Positions 15,612 through 23,805 of a stretch of 64,000 nucleotides of DNA are shown piece by piece; position 1 is the first letter of the stretch; every line of letters starts with the position of its first letter. Source of the stretch: Mesorhizobium carmichaelinearum (GTDB taxonomy: Bacteria > Pseudomonadota > Alphaproteobacteria > Rhizobiales > Rhizobiaceae); the NCBI RefSeq assembly GCF_900199455.1, contig NZ_FZQR01000010.1, forward strand, positions 62,001 to 126,000, read 5' to 3'. Made by a program: the position numbers and the translations under genes. The notes beneath the pieces are model-generated. The model had not been told where the DNA came from. It worked only from the letters and a program-made list of their open reading frames with translations, and did no database searches.

Positions 15612-16967
15612 ATGCCAGAAGGCCAGTTCAAGGAAGGTATCGTCGGCGGCCGGCTTGCGGCCGAGCAGTACGCGGACAATTTTTCCGACCTGCATCCGCC
15701 GCTCGATCATCACGAGGCGCTGGTCGAATCCGACCGCTGCTATTTCTGCTACGATGCGCCGTGCATGAATGCGTGCCCGACCTCGATCGACATTCCGCTG
15801 TTCATCCGCCAGATCTCGACCGGCAATCCGATCGGCTCGGCCAAAACCATCTTCGACCAGAACATTTTGGGCGGCATGTGCGCCCGCGTCTGCCCGACCG
15901 AAACGCTGTGCGAAGAGGTCTGCGTGCGCGAGGTGGCGGAAGGCAAGCCGGTGCAGATCGGGCGGCTGCAGCGCTACGCCACCGATGTCGCCATGGCCGA
16001 GAACAAGCAGTTCTACCCGCGCCCGGAGCCGACCGGAAAAACGGTCGCCGTGGTCGGCGCCGGCCCGGCCGGTCTTGCCGCCGCGCACCGGCTCGCCCGC
16101 CATGGCCATGACGTCACCATACTGGAAGCGCGCCCGAAGGCCGGCGGCCTCAACGAATACGGCATCGCCGCCTATAAGAGCGTCGACAATTTCGCCCAGG
16201 CCGAGGTCGACTATGTCACCGCGATCGGCGGCATCGACATCCAGAACGGCAAGGCGCTCGGCCGCGACTATCAGCTCTCCGACCTGATCCGCAATTACGA
16301 CGCGGTGTTCCTCGGCATGGGGCTTGGCGGCGTCAACGCGCTGCGCGCCGATGGCGAAGATGCCGCCGGCGTCACCAATGCGGTGGAGTTCATCGCCGAG
16401 CTGCGCCAGGCGAGCGATCTCTCCGGCCTGCCGGTCGGCCGGCGCGTCGTCGTCATCGGCGGCGGCATGACGGCGATCGACGCCGCCGTGCAGTCGAAAC
16501 TGCTTGGCGCCGAGGAGGTGACGATCTGCTACCGGCGCGGCCAGGAGCACATGAACGCCTCCGGGTTCGAGCAGGACCTGGCCGCCGCCAATGGCGTCAC
16601 CATCCGCCACTGGCTGCAGCCGAAGCGGGTGATCGCCGAGGCTGGCAAGGTGTCGGGTATCGAACTCGAATACACGGCATTGAAGGGTGATAAGCTCGCC
16701 GGCACAGGCGAGACGCTGACGCTGGTTGCCGACCAGGTGTTCAAGGCCATCGGCCAGAGCTTTGTTCCGGCCGCACTCAATGGCAGCGGTACGTCGATCG
16801 AGCTCGAAGCCGGCCGCATCAAGGTCGACGCGGAAGGGCGCACTTCGCTGGCCAAGGTCTGGGCCGGCGGCGACTGCATCTTTGGCGGCGACGACCTGAC
16901 GGTTTCGGCCGTGGCGCAAGGGCGCGACGCGGCGGAGAGCATCAACAGGAGTCTGACGCAGGGATAA
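15612..16967 (+). CDS. preT: NAD-dependent dihydropyrimidine dehydrogenase, PreT subunit
   Basis: 451 residues. The N-terminal part has the GltD-type Fe-S region with cysteines at about 43, 46, 51, 55 and 90, 94, 100, 104. Next comes an FAD motif VAVVGAGPAGLAAAHRLARH (about residue 142) and an NAD motif RVVVIGGGMTAIDAA (about residue 278). It feeds electrons between NADH and PreA for reduction of uracil and thymine to dihydropyrimidines, the first reductive degradation step, in the cytoplasm. It is followed by a methyltransferase gene after 5 bases and then preA. Confidence 0.93.
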   Translation: MPEGQFKEGIVGGRLAAEQYADNFSDLHPPLDHHEALVESDRCYFCYDAPCMNACPTSIDIPLFIRQISTGNPIGSAKTIFDQNILGGMCARVCPTETLCEEVCVREVAEGKPVQIGRLQRYATDVAMAENKQFYPRPEPTGKTVAVVGAGPAGLAAAHRLARHGHDVTILEARPKAGGLNEYGIAAYKSVDNFAQAEVDYVTAIGGIDIQNGKALGRDYQLSDLIRNYDAVFLGMGLGGVNALRADGEDAAGVTNAVEFIAELRQASDLSGLPVGRRVVVIGGGMTAIDAAVQSKLLGAEEVTICYRRGQEHMNASGFEQDLAAANGVTIRHWLQPKRVIAEAGKVSGIELEYTALKGDKLAGTGETLTLVADQVFKAIGQSFVPAALNGSGTSIELEAGRIKVDAEGRTSLAKVWAGGDCIFGGDDLTVSAVAQGRDAAESINRSLTQG

Positions 16968-16972
16968 GGATC

Positions 16973-17815
16973 ATGGCCACGGTGGAACCGGGCGTCGCCC
17001 GTCACTACGACATAGCGGGTCTTGAGCAGCGCATCCTTGCCGCGCTCGCCGAGACCGGCGTGGACATTGCCCATCTGCGTGCCGGCGATCTCGAAGCGGT
17101 CGACGAATTCCACATTGGCGGCATCGCCGCCACCAGGGAACTGCTTGGCCAGATGGGTTTGAAACCTGGAGCCAGGCTGCTCGACATCGGATCGGGGGTA
17201 GGCGGTCCGGCCCGTTTTGCCGCCAACAATGCCGGCGCCGATGTCACCGGCATCGATCTCACGCAAAGCTATGTCGACATCGCGACCAGCCTGTCGAAGC
17301 GCACGGGAATGGCGGAGAAGACGCGCTTCGTGCAAGGCAGCGCGCTGGACATGCCATTCGCCAACGCCAGCTTTGACGCGGCCATGATCCTGCATGTCGG
17401 CATGAACCTTTCCGACAAGAAGAAGCTGATGAGCGAGGCCGCGCGCGTGCTCAAGCCGGGCGGCGTTTTTGCGGTCTACGATGTGATGCGGCTTAAGGCC
17501 GGCGCGCTAACCTATCCCGTGCCATGGGCCTCAAACGAGACCATGTCCTTTGTCGCCACGCCCGACGACTATCGCTCGGCGGCTACGGCTTGCGGCTTCT
17601 CCGTCGTCGCCGAGAGGCAGCGTGGTGCTTTCGCCGTCGAATTCTTCGCCGCGATACGTGCTCGGATGGCCGCCGCGCAGGCGGAAGGAAAAAAGCCGGC
17701 GCCCGGCGTCGGCCTGGTCATGGGCGAAGATGCCCGCACCAAGATTGCCAATATCACCGCCGCGCTTGAAGGCGGCATTCTCGCACCCGTCGAACTGCTT
17801 CTTCGTCTCGGCTGA
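16973..17815 (+). CDS. Class I SAM-dependent methyltransferase between preT and preA
   Basis: 280 residues with a Rossmann methyltransferase core: motif I LLDIGSGVGGPARFA (about residues 69-83), an acidic GIDL and the post-motif GSALDMPFANASFDAAMILHVGMN. The C-terminal part is family-typical for UbiE/sarcosine-type enzymes. The substrate is unknown. The gene starts 5 bases after preT and ends 12 bases before preA, so the three genes should be co-transcribed. I know of no established methylation step in this pathway, which makes the placement notable. Confidence 0.85.
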   Translation: MATVEPGVARHYDIAGLEQRILAALAETGVDIAHLRAGDLEAVDEFHIGGIAATRELLGQMGLKPGARLLDIGSGVGGPARFAANNAGADVTGIDLTQSYVDIATSLSKRTGMAEKTRFVQGSALDMPFANASFDAAMILHVGMNLSDKKKLMSEAARVLKPGGVFAVYDVMRLKAGALTYPVPWASNETMSFVATPDDYRSAATACGFSVVAERQRGAFAVEFFAAIRARMAAAQAEGKKPAPGVGLVMGEDARTKIANITAALEGGILAPVELLLRLG

Positions 17816-17827
17816 AAGGGACCTGTC

Positions 17828-19141
17828 ATGGCAGACCTCCACAACAATTTCGTCGGCATCAAATCGCCAAATCCGTTCTGGCTGGCCTCGGCGCCGCCGA
17901 CCGACAAGGCCTACAACGTCATCCGCGCCTTCAAGGCAGGGTGGGGCGGCGTGGTGTGGAAGACGCTGGGCGAGGAAGGGCCGCCGGTGGTCAACGTCAA
18001 CGGCCCGCGCTATGGCGCGATCTGGGGCGCCGACCGCCGCCTGCTCGGCCTCAACAACATCGAACTGATCACCGACCGCGACCTGCAGGTCAATCTGCGT
18101 GAAATTAAACAGGTCAAGAAGGATTGGCCCGACCGCGCCATCGTCGTCTCGCTGATGGTGCCTTGTGTCGAGGAGAGCTGGAAGGCGATCCTGCCGGTGG
18201 TCGAGGAGACGGAAGCCGACGGCATCGAGCTCAATTTCGGCTGCCCGCACGGCATGTCGGAACGCGGCATGGGTGCTGCCGTCGGCCAGGTGCCGGAATA
18301 CATTGAAATGGTGGTGCGCTGGTGCAAGCAGAACACCCGCATGCCCGTCATCACCAAGCTGACACCCAACATCACCGATGTGCGCAAGCCGGCGCGCGCC
18401 GCACTCGCCGGCGGCACCGACGCGGTGTCGCTGATCAACACCATCAATTCGATCACTGGGGTCGACCTCGACAGTTTCGCCCCGCAGCCGACCATCGACG
18501 GCAAGGGCTCGCATGGCGGCTATTGCGGCCCGGCGGTGAAGCCGATCGCCATGAACATGGTGGCCGAAATCGCCCGCGATCCGGAAACGCATGGGCTGCC
18601 CATCTCCGGCATTGGCGGCATCACCACCTGGCGTGACGCGGCCGAATTCATGGCGCTGGGCGCCGGCAATGTGCAGGTCTGCACGGCGGCGATGACCTAT
18701 GGCTTCAAGATCGTGCAGGAGATGATCGCCGGTCTGGAAAACTGGATGGACGAGAAGGGCCACCGCTCGCTCGACGACATCGTCGGCCGCGCCACGCCCA
18801 ACGTCACCGACTGGCAGTATCTCAACCTCAACTATGTCGCCAAGGCGCGTATCGACCAGGACGCCTGCATCAAATGCGGTCGCTGCCACATTGCCTGCGA
18901 GGACACTTCGCACCAGGCGATCACCAACATGGTCAATGGCGTGAGACACTTCGAGGTGATCGAGGCCGAGTGCGTCGGCTGCAACCTCTGCGTCAATGTC
19001 TGCCCGGTCGACAATTGCATTACCATGGAGCCGCTGGCCGCCGGCGCGATGGATCAGCGCACCGGCAAGCCGGTGTCGCCGATCTACGCCAATTGGACGA
19101 CACACCCAAACAACCCGATGGCCAAGGTGGCGGCGGAGTAG
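17828..19141 (+). CDS. preA: NAD-dependent dihydropyrimidine dehydrogenase, PreA subunit
   Basis: 437 residues. Residues 1-~310 form the FMN-binding dihydroorotate-dehydrogenase-like barrel (NPFWLASAPPTDKAYN at the start; ELNFGCPHGMSERGMG in the middle). The C-terminus has two 4Fe-4S motifs: CIKCGRCHIAC (about Cys347-357) and CVGCNLCVNVC (about Cys382-392). It reduces uracil or thymine using electrons from PreT. The ribosome site GAAAGGGACC precedes the ATG. A large palindromic repeat follows the gene. Confidence 0.95.
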   Translation: MADLHNNFVGIKSPNPFWLASAPPTDKAYNVIRAFKAGWGGVVWKTLGEEGPPVVNVNGPRYGAIWGADRRLLGLNNIELITDRDLQVNLREIKQVKKDWPDRAIVVSLMVPCVEESWKAILPVVEETEADGIELNFGCPHGMSERGMGAAVGQVPEYIEMVVRWCKQNTRMPVITKLTPNITDVRKPARAALAGGTDAVSLINTINSITGVDLDSFAPQPTIDGKGSHGGYCGPAVKPIAMNMVAEIARDPETHGLPISGIGGITTWRDAAEFMALGAGNVQVCTAAMTYGFKIVQEMIAGLENWMDEKGHRSLDDIVGRATPNVTDWQYLNLNYVAKARIDQDACIKCGRCHIACEDTSHQAITNMVNGVRHFEVIEAECVGCNLCVNVCPVDNCITMEPLAAGAMDQRTGKPVSPIYANWTTHPNNPMAKVAAE

Positions 19142-19178
19142 GGTTTGTTCCAGCGCAGGTAGGGCTGCTTGGCAGAAC

Positions 19179-19398
19179 TTGGGTTCCTCGCCCCACGGAG
19201 TGGGGAGAGGTGGCCCGGCGAAGCCGGGACGGAGAGGGGCCTTCGGGACGACTGGGAGCTTACCCAGGCTCCAGATAGCCTTTCATCTTGTTTGCGCCTG
19301 ATTCCTCACCGGTTTTGACTTCGTAGAGGTCGTCCCCCTCTCCGTCCCGGCTTCGCCGGGCCACCTCTCCCCCGCTTCGCGGGGTGCGAGGAACCCAG
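19179..19398. repeat. Long intergenic inverted repeat without a gene inside
   Basis: Left arm about 19179-19240 and right arm about 19332-19398 are complementary over ~60 bases (for example CTTGGGTTCCTCGCCCC with GGGGTGCGAGGAACCCAG). They are separated by ~90 bases with no reading frame of interest. The arms are of the same sequence family as the pair around the DUF559 gene at 31868-32356. Confidence 0.8.
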
Positions 19399-19448
19399 GT
19401 CCTGTGACGCCATCGCGAACATGAGGATTTTCGCATTTCCCTATTGCA

Positions 19449-19477
19449 GATAAAAATTATCCAAGATAAAAGATATC
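19449..19477 (+). promoter_or_regulatory. Two tandem 13-base palindromes, candidate Rrf2 operators
   Basis: GATAAAAATTATC (19449-19461) and GATAAAAGATATC (19465-19477) are each inverted repeats and repeat one another with a 16-base spacing. They lie 21-50 bases before the start of the Rrf2 regulator gene and overlap a possible promoter (TTGCAG at 19444, TAAAAG at 19467, 17-base spacer). Their position suggests self-regulation. Confidence 0.55.
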
Positions 19478-19498
19478 CATGAATAGGAGATCGGCATC

Positions 19499-20029
19499 AT
19501 GAAGCTGGGCGAGGGCGTTGAGGCGGCCATCCATTGCGCGGCCACGCTGGCAAGCGTCGAGGGCAACAGCACCATGCCGGGTGCTGCTCTCGCAGAGTGT
19601 TTCGGCCTGTCGCCGAGCTATCTTTTGAAGCATCTCAACATGCTGACTGCAGCGCGCATCTTGGAATCGGTATCGGGTCCGGCGGGCGGCTACCGGCTGG
19701 CGCGGCCGGCCGAGCGCATCACGCTGCTCGACATCGTGCTGGCGGTCGAAGGGCGCGAGCAGGCGTTTCGCTGCGGCGAAATCCGCCGCAACGGTCCGGT
19801 CAAGATTGATGCCTCGGCCTATGTCAAACCCTGCGGCATCAATGCCGCGATGCTCAGGGCTGAGCGCGCCTATCGGGCAGCGCTCGCCGAAGTGAAGCTC
19901 TCCGACATCGTGGCGGATTACGCGGCGGAGGGCGATCCAAGATCCTTTGCCGCGAGCTGCGCCTTTGTTGCACGCCACCAGCGGCCGCAGAAATCCAGTT
20001 CCAACCCCCAAAACCCAAAGCAGATGTGA
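19499..20029 (+). CDS. Rrf2 family transcriptional regulator
   Basis: 176 residues. The N-terminal winged helix-turn-helix of the Rrf2 family is clear (MKLGEGVEAAIHCAATLA; LAECFGLSPSYLLKHLNML; GPAGGYRLARPAERITLLDI). Two later cysteines (FRCGEI, KPCGIN) could bind an Fe-S cluster or act as a thiol sensor, but the usual three-cysteine spacing of IscR/NsrR is not evident. It is followed by an AhpD-like gene and a DoxX gene in the same direction and is probably their regulator. AGGAG lies about 10 bases upstream of the ATG. Confidence 0.9.
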   Translation: MKLGEGVEAAIHCAATLASVEGNSTMPGAALAECFGLSPSYLLKHLNMLTAARILESVSGPAGGYRLARPAERITLLDIVLAVEGREQAFRCGEIRRNGPVKIDASAYVKPCGINAAMLRAERAYRAALAEVKLSDIVADYAAEGDPRSFAASCAFVARHQRPQKSSSNPQNPKQM

Positions 20030-20040
20030 AAGGAAAGACG

Positions 20041-20499
20041 ATGAAGCCGAGACTGCAATTCTTCGCCAAGGCGCCCGAGATCATGAAGGCGGTGTCGGCG
20101 CTCAACAAGGCGGTCGACGAATGCGGGCTCGAGGTCAGCCTGCTGCACCTGATCAAGCTCAGGGCTTCGCAGATCAATGGCTGTTCCTACTGCGTCGAGA
20201 TGCACAGCCGCGAGGCGCGGCGCGATGGCGAAACCGAGCAGCGCCTCTACCTCGTCGCGGCCTGGAAGGAATCGCCGCTGTTTTCCGAACGCGAGCGCGC
20301 CGCCTTCGCCTGGACCGAGGCGGTCACGCTGATCGCCAACAATGGCGTATCGGATGAGCTCTATGCGCGCACGCTGGAGCATTTCTCGGAAGAGGAACTG
20401 GTCAAGCTGTCGGTTGCGCTCGGCATGATCAACACCTGGAACCGGTTGTGCATTCCGTTCCACGCCATTCATCCGATGCCGGCCGCCAAGGCGGCCTGA
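20041..20499 (+). CDS. Carboxymuconolactone decarboxylase family (AhpD-like) protein
   Basis: 152 residues. The central motif NGCSYCVEMHSREARRDGE has the CxxC and following histidine of AhpD-like alkylhydroperoxidases, which reduce peroxides through a redox-active cysteine pair. The start at 20041 was preferred because AGGAAAG lies six bases upstream; an in-frame GTG at 20026 overlaps the preceding gene. Its position between an Rrf2 regulator and a DoxX gene suggests a small oxidative- or electrophile-stress operon. Confidence 0.9.
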   Translation: MKPRLQFFAKAPEIMKAVSALNKAVDECGLEVSLLHLIKLRASQINGCSYCVEMHSREARRDGETEQRLYLVAAWKESPLFSERERAAFAWTEAVTLIANNGVSDELYARTLEHFSEEELVKLSVALGMINTWNRLCIPFHAIHPMPAAKAA

Positions 20500-20513
20500 T
20501 TGTCCTGATGTGT

Positions 20514-20544
20514 TTGGGGCGCCGTCGAGGAGGCGGCGCCCCAA
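20514..20544 (+). terminator. Intercistronic hairpin between AhpD-like and DoxX genes
   Basis: An 11-base perfect stem (20514-20524 with 20534-20544, 9-base loop) is followed by CTGTTTTC. It could terminate or weaken transcription before the DoxX gene, which begins 22 bases later. Confidence 0.5.
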
Positions 20545-20566
20545 CTGTTTTCAAAGGAAGGGTTTG

Positions 20567-20947
20567 ATGCCGGTCGATTTGCCTTCGACCTTGTTGTTTC
20601 TCGGCCGCCTGCTGCTCGGCGGCGCCTTCGTCTTCGCCGGCCTGCGCAACATCCAGAACGCGGTCTTCCTCACCGGGCTGATGGCCGAGCGCGGCGTACC
20701 GCAGGCGCGGCCGGCGCTGTGGGCCGGCATCGTCCTGCAGATCCTTGCCGGCGCCTTGGTGATGGCAGGCCTGTGGACAGCGATCGCCTGCGCGGTGCTG
20801 GTGCTGTTCCTGATCGTCGCGACGCCGATGTTCCACAATTTCTGGGACCATCAGGGCCCGGACCGCGCCGCGCGCATCAACGGCTTCGTCGGCAACGTCG
20901 CATTGGGCGGTGGTTTCCTGACGCTGATCGCACCGTATGTTGGATGA
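20567..20947 (+). CDS. DoxX family membrane protein
   Basis: 126 residues with four predicted membrane helices, starting at the ATG at 20567 (AGGAAGGG upstream). LLFLGRLLLGGAFVFAGLRN near the N-terminus and GIVLQILAGALVMAGLW in the middle fit DoxX proteins; ATPMFHNFWDHQG is a recurring DoxX loop. It is probably the last gene of the Rrf2 module. The function is not established. Confidence 0.85.
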   Translation: MPVDLPSTLLFLGRLLLGGAFVFAGLRNIQNAVFLTGLMAERGVPQARPALWAGIVLQILAGALVMAGLWTAIACAVLVLFLIVATPMFHNFWDHQGPDRAARINGFVGNVALGGGFLTLIAPYVG

Positions 20948-21408
20948 GCTGCTGATGGCTTGGTTGCCGTTGTCGTCAGCGTATTGCGCCTCCTTACCTT
21001 CTCGGTTTCAGTCGATTAGCGCTAGTCAGCCGCTACTTGTGACGCCGCCTTTGGTCTTTTCGAACACGCCGCCAACCGCCGTGCGCCGTTGGGATATCAG
21101 AGGGCTAGAGCTTCATCGTAAGTCTGATATGAATATGCAGGCTCGCGTAAGGCCAGTCATGAAACATCATCCTGCAAAACGGTAGCGGGTGCAGGGACTT
21201 CGGCCAGGCGATTGGTCAAAGCTCTCGTCGATCGGTGAAGCAGTTGTCAGGGCGCTGATCATCTCGCTGATGGTCGCAAACGTCACCCCGCTGGTTACCT
21301 TATCAACGGTGTGATATTCGGTCCGAAGTATAACTTGCGTCCGAACGTGAGTTGCCTGCGCATGACGCATTTTGCAAGTGTCTTAGAAGCAAGGGTAGGA
21401 GGGTGGCA
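20948..21408. other. Gene-poor, lower-GC stretch before the orphan gene
   Basis: About 460 bases with no convincing coding frame. A minus-strand frame at 21167-21370 lacks a ribosome site and family resemblance. GC content falls gradually toward 21400. I see no recombinase remnant, tRNA or direct repeat that would mark an integration site, though the composition suggests acquired DNA together with the next gene. Confidence 0.5.
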
Positions 21409-22068
21409 ATGAAGTACTATTTGTACATTTCCGACTCTAAGGTGGACATGCTCCTGCCTCAGATACCCTTAGGGTTTAAACAGAAGGCCAGTGCCGAATT
21501 CGGTTTTGACATAAAGGTGTTCTCAGCGAAGGTTTCGACTGAGGTTAATACCCTGGAGGATCGCGTGCGGCGGCTAAACGCGGTTACCGACTATATTGTG
21601 CAGACCCAAGACATGGGTACCATCGACGAGCCGGCTTCGTGGATAGCCGACACTAAGACAGTGAAATACGGACTCATCGGAGACGGTACCAAAGTCACTG
21701 GTTACATAGGAAAGTCCGCTGAGACCAGATTTCTTCTTGCGGGTTCATCGGCGCATTTGGTCGGCTCGCCAAGAGATGGCGAAACGATCGGGCATGGATT
21801 TTCCTACGTTCCGCGCCTTATGACATACTTGAAAAGTGCGATCGAATACTCCGAAAATGATGAACTCGATGAAGGCAGATTGGAAAATTATCTTGGCAAG
21901 GATGCAGGCGACACGAAGCAAAGCAACTGGCAGCAGCTGATCACTGATGGTGACTACAGGATGACTGAGGTCACTGAAATCGAGTTCCTCGCCAAGAGGC
22001 TTATGTATCTGGATGGGAAGAAGAAAGTGCTGCTCGCCACGCCCCTGTACGTCGCCATGGTCAATTAG
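21409..22068 (+). CDS. Orphan protein resembling the SAVMC3_10250/DUF7019 family
   Basis: 219 residues from the ATG at 21409, with a strong ribosome site (GTAGGAGGG). The opening MKYYLYISDSKVDMLLPQIP resembles, from memory, the SAVMC3_10250-type family of actinobacteria and scattered proteobacteria, whose function is unknown to me. Later segments (LLAGSSAHLVGSP; EIEFLAKRLMYLDG) look like a soluble alpha/beta protein. Base composition is clearly lower in GC than the neighbours and codon use is less biased, so horizontal acquisition is likely. No partner gene is adjacent. The family match would need a profile search. Confidence 0.6.
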   Translation: MKYYLYISDSKVDMLLPQIPLGFKQKASAEFGFDIKVFSAKVSTEVNTLEDRVRRLNAVTDYIVQTQDMGTIDEPASWIADTKTVKYGLIGDGTKVTGYIGKSAETRFLLAGSSAHLVGSPRDGETIGHGFSYVPRLMTYLKSAIEYSENDELDEGRLENYLGKDAGDTKQSNWQQLITDGDYRMTEVTEIEFLAKRLMYLDGKKKVLLATPLYVAMVN

Positions 22069-22142
22069 ATCGATGCTAACTAGAGCTGGAGCGGGAAGCG
22101 AAGATTCTCCCTTCTGGCGGGTCTGATTTCTAAATCTTCTAC

Positions 22143-22865
22143 TCACGCGGCAAACCGCAGGCCGCCATCGCAGGTCAGCACTTGGCCGGTCATGAAGCCA
22201 TTGGAGACGAGGAAGGCTATCGCCGAGGCGACGTCCTCGGCGCGGCCGACCCTGCCGACAGGCGTCTTGCCGGCATATTCGGCAAAGACCGCCTGCCGCT
22301 GTTCGTCGGGCAAAAAGTCCCACCACGGCGTGTCGATGACGCCGGGGGCGACGACGTTGACGCGCAGCGGCTTCAGTTCGACAGCCAGGATCGGCGTCAC
22401 GGTCAGCAGCATGCCGTTGACGGCACCGATGCCGGCGACGCCGGGCATGGCGACCTGAGCCGACACCGCCGAAATGAAGGTCACCGATCCCGATTTGTTC
22501 AGCGTCGGCAAGGCGGCCTGCAGGCAGGACAGTTGCGGCCGCACCTTCTCCTCGACGCCGCTGCCGATATCGGCAAGGTCGAGCGTCTCGAAGGGGCCAA
22601 GGCCCTTGCCGCCACTCGCCGCCAGAACGAGATGGTCGAACGGGCCGAGGCGCTCGAAGAACTGGCGGACCTCATCCGGCTTCGAAGCATCGAATGCTGC
22701 CTTGTCGGCGGCTCCGCCAAGGCTTTTCCAGGCGCCGTTGAGCTTGTCCTGGTTGCGCCCGGTGATGGTCACCTTCATGCCCGGGCCAAGCAGTTTTCGC
22801 GCGGTTGCCAGGCCGATGCCGGACGAGCCGCCGATGATGACTGTGTGTTCGGTTTTGGCGGTCAT
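22143..22865 (-). CDS. Short-chain dehydrogenase/reductase (SDR)
   Basis: 240 residues. TVIIGGSSGIGLATARKLL is the N-terminal nucleotide motif; the C-terminal VAPGVIDTPWWDFLP and MTGQVLTCDGGLRF are SDR hallmarks. The usual catalytic YxxxK is replaced around GAVNGMLLTV, where the Tyr is not seen, so catalysis may differ from classical SDRs. The start codon overlaps the stop of the upstream SDR gene (ATGA), which indicates translational coupling. Confidence 0.85.
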   Translation of the reverse strand: MTAKTEHTVIIGGSSGIGLATARKLLGPGMKVTITGRNQDKLNGAWKSLGGAADKAAFDASKPDEVRQFFERLGPFDHLVLAASGGKGLGPFETLDLADIGSGVEEKVRPQLSCLQAALPTLNKSGSVTFISAVSAQVAMPGVAGIGAVNGMLLTVTPILAVELKPLRVNVVAPGVIDTPWWDFLPDEQRQAVFAEYAGKTPVGRVGRAEDVASAIAFLVSNGFMTGQVLTCDGGLRFAA

Positions 22866-23701
22866 GAATGCTGTTCCTTCTGTTCTGGGGAAGCCGAGCC
22901 GACAAGGTCGAGGCTGAGGCTTCGCAATTGCTGCCGTGCCCTGGCGTCGTAGGCCTGGGCATCGGCGCGGGCTTGGCGCAGGCCGTCGAAATAGAGGCCG
23001 CTGCGGCCTTCGAGCGCGGATGAGGTGGCGAGATTGACGATGGCGTCGGCGCCGGTTTCGACAGAGCTCCATGGTGTCACACCGGCCTGGCGGACCATGG
23101 TCGTGTCCATGTAGCTCGCCGGATGCAGCGCGTTCACGGTGACGCCGGTGCCTTTCAGCTCTTCCGCCAGATCGACGGTGAGCAGGATCTGCGCCAGCTT
23201 GCTCTGGCAGTAGGCGCGCACGCCGCTATAGCCATGGGTCAGCATGACATCGCTGAAATCAATCGCCTGCTGGCCGGCCGAGGCGACGTTGACGATGCGC
23301 GCCGGTGCGCTCGCCTTCAGCAGCGGCAGAAGTTCCGAGGTCAGCAGGAAACCGGCGAGATAGTTGACCGCGAAGCGCAGTTCATAACCGTCGGCGCTGA
23401 TCTGTCTCTTGGCGCCGGCCGTGCCGATGCCGGCATTGTTGATGAGGATATCGAGCCGGTTCGTCTTGGCGCGGACGGCCTCGGCGAGGCGGCGAACCTC
23501 CGTCAGTGAGGCGAGGTCGGCGGCGAAGAACTCGGCTCTGCCGCCGGCGGCCTCGATTTCCGCGACCACTGCCTTGCCGCGCGCCGCATCGCGGCCGTGT
23601 ACCAGCACGCGGGCGCCGGCGGCACCCAGCCTTTGCGCGACGACGCGGCCGACGCCGTCGGTCGAGCCGGTGATGAGGATTGTCTTGTCTTTCAGGTCCA
23701 T
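22862..23701 (-). CDS. Short-chain dehydrogenase/reductase (SDR)
   Basis: 279 residues. ILITGSTDGVGRVVAQRLGAAG is the cofactor motif, NNAGIG (about residue 88) the structural motif, and YSGVRAYCQSKLAQ (about residues 155-168) carries the YxxxK catalytic pair. It resembles retinol-dehydrogenase/WWOX-type SDRs of unknown substrate. It is the first gene of a two-SDR operon and is divergent from the HTH regulator at 23806, which probably controls it. Confidence 0.9.
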   Translation of the reverse strand: MDLKDKTILITGSTDGVGRVVAQRLGAAGARVLVHGRDAARGKAVVAEIEAAGGRAEFFAADLASLTEVRRLAEAVRAKTNRLDILINNAGIGTAGAKRQISADGYELRFAVNYLAGFLLTSELLPLLKASAPARIVNVASAGQQAIDFSDVMLTHGYSGVRAYCQSKLAQILLTVDLAEELKGTGVTVNALHPASYMDTTMVRQAGVTPWSSVETGADAIVNLATSSALEGRSGLYFDGLRQARADAQAYDARARQQLRSLSLDLVGSASPEQKEQHS

Positions 23702-23780
23702 GCTCAGAGCCTCCTGTATGTCGCTCTGGACGCAAGATGGGAGATCCGGCCGACCTCAAACAGTTCAAACTTTATCCTGG

Positions 23781-23798
23781 TATCAGTACTGCTATAAT
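23781..23798 (+). promoter_or_regulatory. -10 box and overlapping palindrome of the HTH regulator gene
   Basis: A perfect TATAAT (23793-23798) ends only 7 bases before the ATG at 23806, so transcription would begin at or next to the start codon and the mRNA would be leaderless. A 14-base near-palindrome TATCAGTACTGCTA (23781-23794, one mismatched pair) overlaps it and may be the regulator's own operator. A weak -35 (CTTTAT, 23770-23775) lies 17 bases upstream. Confidence 0.5.
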
Positions 23799-23805
23799 AG
23801 CCATC

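Noticed and set aside
17531..19105. Long minus-strand open frame opposite preA
   Set aside because: No domain or ribosome site; preA is certain on the plus strand.
21167..21370. 67-codon minus-strand frame before the orphan gene
   Set aside because: No ribosome site or recognisable pattern; it is kept only as intergenic sequence.
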